Source: Rhizobium rosettiformans W3 (GTDB lineage Bacteria; Pseudomonadota; Alphaproteobacteria; Rhizobiales; Rhizobiaceae). From it: a stretch of DNA of 37,946 bases. Position 1 is the stretch's first letter; each line of letters begins with the position of its first letter. Position numbers and translations under genes: made by a program. Below, piece after piece: positions 33,938-37,946 of the stretch. The stretch covers positions 1-37,946 of the forward strand of contig NZ_STGU01000021.1 in assembly GCF_004912135.1 (NCBI RefSeq), given 5' to 3'. The notes beneath the pieces are model-generated. The model ran no database searches, was not told where the DNA came from, and was given only the letters and a program-made list of their open reading frames with translations.

Positions 33938-34447
33938 ATGTCTGAGATCAACAATACCTCCCCAACTTCCCTCACATTTAACCGACGCTACGAGATCGCC
34001 ACCGATGGCGCTTGCAGTGGCAATCCCGGTCCTGGTGGCTGGGGCGCGCGACTGCTCTCCTGGGACGGGAGTGTTCTTCGTCGGCAGCCCAAGGAGCTGT
34101 CGGGCTGGCAGGAGGCTACCACCAACAACGAGATGGAACTCTTCGCGGCGATACGCGCACTGCGCTTCCTCAAGAACCGGACCATTCCGGTCACCGTCAA
34201 ATCGGATAGCCAGTACCTGATCAAGGGCATGACCGAATGGCGAGAGGGATGGCTGGCAAGAGGCTGGCGAACGGCATCGGGTGAGCCCGTGAAAAACGGG
34301 GAACTCTGGCTAAAGCTCTACGAACTCGTCGAGCACCGGGACGTCACCTGGACATGGGTCAAAGGGCACTCTGGCGACCCAGATAACGAGCGAGCAGATG
34401 CCCTCGCGAAACGCGCGCTTGCCCGCTTTCTTCGCGGCGAACGGTAA
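33938..34447 (+). CDS. rnhA: Ribonuclease HI
   Basis: A 169-aa type I RNase H, which cuts the RNA strand of RNA:DNA hybrids. Catalytic set: Asp23 in IATDGACSGNPGPGGWG, Glu in NNEMELFAAI (about 67), Asp in VKSDSQYLIKGMTEW (about 89), plus the His and Asp of VKGHSGDPDNERADALAKRA at the end. The handle helix region WREGWLARGWRTASGEPVKNGELW is present as in E. coli RnhA. It is an extra copy carried on the element, since cells normally have a chromosomal rnhA elsewhere; this cannot be checked here. A terminator precedes it. Confidence 0.93.
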   Translation: MSEINNTSPTSLTFNRRYEIATDGACSGNPGPGGWGARLLSWDGSVLRRQPKELSGWQEATTNNEMELFAAIRALRFLKNRTIPVTVKSDSQYLIKGMTEWREGWLARGWRTASGEPVKNGELWLKLYELVEHRDVTWTWVKGHSGDPDNERADALAKRALARFLRGER

Positions 34448-34521
34448 GCCCCTCACGACAAACGGCAGCGCTCTCCAGACGCAGGAGAGCCATCTGCATG
34501 CGACAACCGCAAGGAACACTG

Positions 34522-35346
34522 ATGAAAATTGAAGCCATTCGAAAGAAGCTTGAGAAAGCGGCTCCAGGGCGACCTATCGGCCCGTTCGAGATCGACCTCT
34601 CCGCCATCCACATCGACCCGACTATGCAAGTCAGGGACCGGCTCGACAAGCAAAACATGCACCGCATACGGTCAGCCTATCGTGCCGGGACTGAGTTGCC
34701 GCCCCTCGCGCTTGCCTTTGTGGAGGGAGATGAGACCTTCCCTATCGTGCTGGACGGACACCACCGCTTCACCGTCCTGGAGGCCCTAGCAGCCGAGGCA
34801 CGGTTAAGGGGTGGTCCAGCAAGCATGACCGCGCAAGCCACGTTCGTTATCCTGACGGAAACGGAGGCACGCTTCCAGGCGGCTCTTGCGAACACCACCC
34901 ACGGGCTGCAGTTGAAGCCCAGGGAAAGCCGAAGGGTGTTCGCCGCCTATGTCAAAGCAGGCCGCCACAGGAAGGGGGACGAGTTCAGGTCCTATCGTGA
35001 CATAGGCAAGGACATGGGCCGGGACCACAAGACCATTATAGCTTGGATGAAGGCGGACTTCCCCTGTGAAGCGGCAAGAATGGCGGAGCCGGAGAAAGCC
35101 ACAGAGGGTGGCGATGGACCGCCGCCACCGATTGTGGTCGTCGCTCACGCTATGGACGCTTGGCTGCTTGAAGGACGGTGCCTGTTCGAACAGGGCGGAA
35201 GCTCGGACAGGAGCAGGCTCACTAAGGGGCTGGGGCGGCTCTTGCGGTCGTTGGAGGTAGATCTAGCCCGAGAAGAGGGGGACGGCACCATTCCAGGTCT
35301 GGACCTTGAGACGTCGACCGAGCTCCCCGAAGACGCTGACTTTTGA
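34522..35346 (+). CDS. ParB-like nuclease/DNA-binding domain protein
   Basis: A 274-aa protein from ATG 34522, with AAGGA 8 nt upstream; the ATG 24 nt earlier lacks a site. The ParB/Sulfiredoxin-like fold is indicated by IDLSAIHIDPTMQVRDRLDKQNMHRIRSAY (about 24-53), LPPLALAFVEGDETFPIVLDGHHRFTVLEAL (about 59-89) with the CTP-fold-like motif DGHHR at 78-82, then an HTH-like region SYRDIGKDMGRDHKTIIAWMKADFP (about 157-181). It resembles ParB/RepB/Spo0J-type proteins in general layout. No ParA partner or parS-like repeat set is evident. It may regulate transcription or assist maintenance of the element. C-terminal 70 residues are acidic and unassigned. Confidence 0.7.
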   Translation: MKIEAIRKKLEKAAPGRPIGPFEIDLSAIHIDPTMQVRDRLDKQNMHRIRSAYRAGTELPPLALAFVEGDETFPIVLDGHHRFTVLEALAAEARLRGGPASMTAQATFVILTETEARFQAALANTTHGLQLKPRESRRVFAAYVKAGRHRKGDEFRSYRDIGKDMGRDHKTIIAWMKADFPCEAARMAEPEKATEGGDGPPPPIVVVAHAMDAWLLEGRCLFEQGGSSDRSRLTKGLGRLLRSLEVDLAREEGDGTIPGLDLETSTELPEDADF

Positions 35347-35352
35347 TCCTTG

Positions 35353-35388
35353 AGGCTGGGGAATTTCCCCATGCACAGTTCCCAGCCT
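35353..35388. terminator. Inverted repeats between convergent genes
   Basis: AGGCTGGG (35353-35360) and CCCAGCCT (35381-35388) pair as an outer stem, and TGGGGAA/TTCCCCA (35357-35371, 1-nt centre) as a competing inner one. They lie just after the ParB-like gene stop and before the end of the minus-strand nuclease-like gene. Likely a terminator for the plus strand. Confidence 0.4.
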
Positions 35389-35519
35389 TACCGCCCATTT
35401 TTTTCGGCGAAAATCTTCGAGGCGGCAATCGATTATGCGGCTCGGCGCATCGTCCCCCGTGCCCCGCCTTACGCGAGCTAGGGCGACCGAGGCTACTCTA
35501 GTCAAAGCGAATTGGGTGG

Positions 35520-36371
35520 TTATCCGGGTGAGTTGATGAGTGTCTCAAAGTCCATGAACCTGAGATAGATCGGTACGCTGCTGTTCGCCAAAGCAGGTTG
35601 AATTTTAGCTGCCAAGCTTTGGAGGTCGGCAGGCGGCAACCCATCATGAACAACGAGGAGGTAGCCCACAATCTTTAAGCGATCGTCGTGGCCAGCCGCC
35701 GTTTTGCCGCCCTCGATTATCGAGCTTAGTGCGCTCCCTAAGCCCGCCCACACAGTATTTCGAACATATTTGACCTCAGCTAAGATCAATGCGTGATCGC
35801 TTGCATGAACTGCGTCGAAGATCAGATCACGCCGATGCCTTGGCGAGACATTCCGATCGAACTCAACTCCAAGTTCAGCTGCCAATGCGTCCAACGCGTT
35901 TTTCTCGGCAAGTTTCGCCCTCTGCATGATCACGAGTGACGAGAGAGCTGCTCCCTCATCCGTTGCTGGCGAGGCGATAAGACTTTCGTCAGAGAGCGCA
36001 GGTGCAGCCGCCGTTGGGTCATGCTCAACTGTCAAGGCTCCGTCAGACGCAGCACGCTGGAGGTTGCTGGTTCCGCCGCTGAAGGAAATTTCAGACTGGA
36101 GCTTCGCCTCAACCTGAGCCTTTGATGCTTTCACGAAATTGTCCTCGTCCTTGAAATCGGACGGGGCGTAGAGCTTTGTATGGGCAAACCAAATGGTGGC
36201 GAAGAAACAGCCCACCAAGGCGATAGGGAACAGCATCAAAAACCAGATGTAAACCGCCTGAACCTCTTTATCGATAAGAGGCAAGACACCAATCCCAGCA
36301 CCCTCGGTAAACGCTGCGAAGAGCGCGATCACTGAGAGCGGATTTCGAACGTGTCCCAGCTTCATGTCCAT
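35520..36371 (-). CDS. Two-transmembrane protein with PD-(D/E)XK nuclease-like domain
   Basis: A 283-aa protein. Two helices lie at about residues 11-31 (PLSVIALFAAFTEGAGIGVLP) and 40-62 (VYIWFLMLFPIALVGCFFATIWF); a long linker follows (65-150, polar, low complexity). The C-terminal domain (about 150-281) has AEKNALDALAAELGVEFDRN, then RRDLIFDAVHASDHALILAEVKYVRN. The Asp182 (or 186) followed by Glu199-x-Lys201 matches the D...ExK core of PD-(D/E)XK nucleases. The topology puts the nuclease on the cytoplasmic side if the N-terminus is in. The protein is not of a family I can name. Membrane-anchored nuclease-like proteins are often defence or DNA-damage effectors, so that role is possible but unproven. 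Confidence 0.6.
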   Translation of the reverse strand: MDMKLGHVRNPLSVIALFAAFTEGAGIGVLPLIDKEVQAVYIWFLMLFPIALVGCFFATIWFAHTKLYAPSDFKDEDNFVKASKAQVEAKLQSEISFSGGTSNLQRAASDGALTVEHDPTAAAPALSDESLIASPATDEGAALSSLVIMQRAKLAEKNALDALAAELGVEFDRNVSPRHRRDLIFDAVHASDHALILAEVKYVRNTVWAGLGSALSSIIEGGKTAAGHDDRLKIVGYLLVVHDGLPPADLQSLAAKIQPALANSSVPIYLRFMDFETLINSPG

Positions 36372-36738
36372 TCCCTTGCCTCCTCAACCATCCGAGGGCT
36401 AGACGATGCCAACATCGAAGTAAAGCACCAGCACTCGCCAAGCTTGTACAAGGGCCTCCGCATCTCGGTTAAGTGAAAAAACATTGGGGCAAGGGGACAC
36501 CAAGCTCGGATGCTCAGCGATCTCGGCAGATGCCTTAGGTGCAATTGTAGGTCGCTGAGAGGGGTCGGGTATGCGGCTACCGGCGGATGAGTATGAGCCT
36601 ATTGATGCCTGTAGCGCCCATACCGAAACCCCTTCTGAAAATCGCTGGGACGGCGCTAGCAGATCCAGGCTTCTTGGAAGCCTCTTGCGACATACCGAAA
36701 TCAACTGTATTCGGTATGTCTTCAACGGAGCAGTTCCT
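36372..36738. other. Region between nuclease-like gene and serine recombinase
   Basis: 367 bp between two divergent genes. No gene supported with confidence; a minus-strand frame at 36399-36758 is open but lacks coding character. Contains repeated CATACCGAAA half-sites (listed separately). Confidence 0.5.
36619..36720 (+). promoter_or_regulatory. Candidate res site of the serine recombinase
   Basis: GACATACCGAA (36689-36699) and TTCGGTATGTC (36710-36720) form a perfect 11-bp inverted repeat, 32 bp in all, the size of a resolvase-binding site I. A third copy of the half-site, CATACCGAAA, lies 72 bp upstream at 36619-36628. The palindrome ends 18 nt before the recombinase start codon. Such grouped half-sites before a resolvase gene form res, which also controls the gene. 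Confidence 0.6.
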
Positions 36739-37332
36739 ATGACCAAGCGTGTTGCCATCTATCTTCGAGTCTCTACCAGCGATCAAACGACCGACAATCA
36801 GCGTCGGGAGTTGGAGGCAGTGGCCCAGCGGGCAGGCTGGCAGATCGTCCAGGTCTTCGAAGATGCTGGCTTCTCCGGCAGCAAGGGCCGGGAAAAGCGT
36901 CCTGCGTATGATGCCATGCTGAAAGCCATCACACGCCGCGAAGTGGACATGGTGGCCGCTTGGGCAGTGGATCGACTAGGGCGCTCCATGCAGGAGCTTA
37001 CAGCCTTCCTAGGCGAGCTTCATTCACGTGGTGCTGACCTTTACCTTCATCAGCAGGCGCTCGACACCACGACGCCCAGCGGCAAGGCAATGTTTGGTAT
37101 GATGGCGGTATTCGCAGAGTTCGAACGCTCGATGATCGTAGAGCGAGTGAACGCCGGGCTGGCAAGAGCAAAGGCTCAGGGGAAGAGGCTGGGGCGACCA
37201 GCACACGACAGGCTAATCGAGGCCAAGGTAAAGGAACTACGCGGACAGGGAATAGGCGTAGTCAAGGTCGCCAAGACGCTCGGTATCGGCGTTTCGTCGG
37301 TTCAACGAATTGACAAGCAGACCGCCGCTTGA
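36739..37332 (+). CDS. Serine recombinase (resolvase/invertase family)
   Basis: A 197-aa small serine recombinase. ATG 36739 (MTKRVAIYLRVSTSDQTTDNQ) begins right at the family start; a longer open frame is ignored. Catalytic Ser12 and Arg10 in YLRVSTSDQ, then VFEDAGFSGSKGREKRPAYDAMLKAI, VAAWAVDRLGRSMQEL and the E-helix FGMMAVFAEFERSMIVERVNAGLARAKAQGKRLGRP (about 119-153). The C-terminal HTH reads IEAKVKELRGQGIGVVKVAKTLGIGVSSVQRI (160-191). It acts as dimer/tetramer on res or inversion sites, probably the repeat region immediately upstream. No Tn3-type transposase is nearby, so the module appears independent. Confidence 0.92.
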   Translation: MTKRVAIYLRVSTSDQTTDNQRRELEAVAQRAGWQIVQVFEDAGFSGSKGREKRPAYDAMLKAITRREVDMVAAWAVDRLGRSMQELTAFLGELHSRGADLYLHQQALDTTTPSGKAMFGMMAVFAEFERSMIVERVNAGLARAKAQGKRLGRPAHDRLIEAKVKELRGQGIGVVKVAKTLGIGVSSVQRIDKQTAA

Positions 37333-37501
37333 TGCCGCTAATCAGTTTGTGTGGGGGCGTCTATTCGTTTTCGTAGGCGTTGATAGCGTCATGACGGTAT
37401 CTAGGTGACGATTAGCTAAAGCCGTGGAGTTCCCACAATCCAGAGTGGCCGGAAATGCTGCTCGGTGCTACGAATTGCTATCGATGGTAGGCGAGGTAGT
37501 G

Positions 37502-37867
37502 ATGTTTGCTTTGTTCAATAGGAATTGTGAGCTGGTGGGATGGATCGAGCCGGATGAGCACATTTTCGACACTGACATGAATTGGGTCGCCTATTTATCT
37601 GGAGGCCATGGGTGGTCCGCAGCAACCGGAAACTGGTTAGGCCCTGTTGATGGCCTTCTATGTTTGGATCGATCCGGGCGCCCTGTTGCATGGAACCCTG
37701 AAGAACGGGTGGAGGGAACTGCGCGGCCTGGGAGACCCTCAAGGGCTGCTAGAGCTGCGAGACCGGGGCGACCTGCAAGACCCGCGAGACCTTCAAGGCC
37801 AAGTCGCCCTGCTACGCCAGCCGGTGGATGGTCCAGTGAAACATTCTCTGATTGGATCGGGAAGTGA
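37502..37867 (+). CDS. Beta-flower-type small protein with Arg-Pro-rich tail
   Basis: A 121-aa protein, ATG 37502 with GAGG upstream; frame opens earlier but that part looks non-coding. The N-terminal 65 residues hold four repeats of the form hxxRxGxxhxWh: LFNRNCELVGWIEP, IFDTDMNWVAYLSG, GWSAATGNWLGPVDG, LLCLDRSGRPVAWNP. This matches the pattern I recall for the '4-fold beta flower' family. Residues about 75-107 are a low-complexity PGRPxRPARP tract, then a conserved-looking end (GGWSSETFSDWIGK). Function unknown; such proteins are scattered in accessory regions. The Arg-Pro tract may bind nucleic acid or a surface, which is speculative. Confidence 0.65.
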   Translation: MFALFNRNCELVGWIEPDEHIFDTDMNWVAYLSGGHGWSAATGNWLGPVDGLLCLDRSGRPVAWNPEERVEGTARPGRPSRAARAARPGRPARPARPSRPSRPATPAGGWSSETFSDWIGK

Positions 37868-37946
37868 GGACGCCGTCGTGGCAAATGAGGGGTAGACTGC
37901 GCTCGTGTCGGGCGAGCGCCTGGACCAATGGGATTTAGAGGCCGGT

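Larger units (their letters stand above)
31481..37946. mobile_element. Left part of tRNA-Thr-integrated genomic element (continues beyond window)
   Basis: From the tRNA-Thr 3' end to the right edge the gene content is accessory: a tyrosine integrase, small unknown genes, RNase HI, a ParB-like protein, a membrane nuclease-like protein, a serine recombinase and a beta-flower protein. Housekeeping genes stop sharply at the tRNA. The GC content appears lower after about 35.4 kb. No second copy of the tRNA 3' end was found, so the far attachment site lies outside. Confidence 0.65.

Noticed and set aside
36399..36758. Minus-strand 119-aa frame upstream of the nuclease-like gene
   Set aside because: It overlaps the res-like site and the recombinase start; only its last ~45 residues look protein-like and no start with a ribosome binding site is evident. 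A small gene at 36399-36545 cannot be fully excluded.
37591..37884. Collagen-like antisense frame (GLEGLAGLAGRPGLAAL...)
   Set aside because: It is the reverse reading of the Arg-Pro-rich tail of the beta-flower-type gene; repetitive by necessity, without its own start signals.

Overview
The window looks like chromosome of an alphaproteobacterium of the Rhizobiaceae (Rhizobium/Agrobacterium type). The evidence is the GC-rich, strongly biased coding sequence, the gene block murA - DUF2948 - hisD - UPF0262 - LMW phosphatase - infA - maf - yacG - tRNA-Phe in an order familiar from that family, a short rhizobial-type flagellin, and a TGA-N9-TCA palindrome of the kind used by the rhizobial iron regulator RirA. 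No rRNA, CRISPR array or insertion sequence was seen.

Layout. 1-2.3 kb: end of a TadG-like pilus protein, a PAS/helix-turn-helix regulator and a divergent 56-aa membrane protein, with two matching palindromes between them. 2.3-4.3 kb: a PfkB sugar kinase with a decayed SDR dehydrogenase tail beside it, then a methyltransferase. 4.3-7.4 kb: an iron-chelate ABC importer (binding protein, permease, ATPase) behind the putative RirA box. 7.5-12.9 kb: OmpA-like protein, YitT membrane protein, aromatic aminotransferase divergent from an Lrp/AsnC regulator, and a two-domain alpha/beta hydrolase. 12.9-18.3 kb: complete dipeptide/oligopeptide ABC operon (dppABCDF, minus strand). 18.8-23.8 kb: a TetR - adaptor - RND pump operon with a perfect 13-bp inverted-repeat operator. 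23.9-24.9 kb: isolated flagellin. 25.1-31.3 kb: tRNA-Phe and the housekeeping block (yacG, maf, infA, phosphatase, UPF0262, hisD, DUF2948, murA).

31.4 kb to the right edge: tRNA-Thr(GGT) followed at once by a tyrosine integrase and then accessory genes. These are two small unknown proteins, RNase HI, a ParB-like DNA-binding protein, a two-transmembrane protein with a PD-(D/E)XK-like nuclease domain, a serine recombinase with what looks like its own res site, and a beta-flower-type protein with an Arg-Pro-rich tail. This is the left part of an integrated element whose far end lies outside the window. The most novel material is here (membrane-anchored nuclease-like protein, ParB-like/RNase HI pair, resolvase/res module), together with the tandem hydrolase whose two domains both lack the usual nucleophilic serine.

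Regulatory structure is visible in several places. There are perfect 10-bp hairpins just after the binding-protein gene in both importer operons, a hairpin covering the ribosome binding site of the OmpA-like gene, and palindromes in three divergent or self-regulated promoters.
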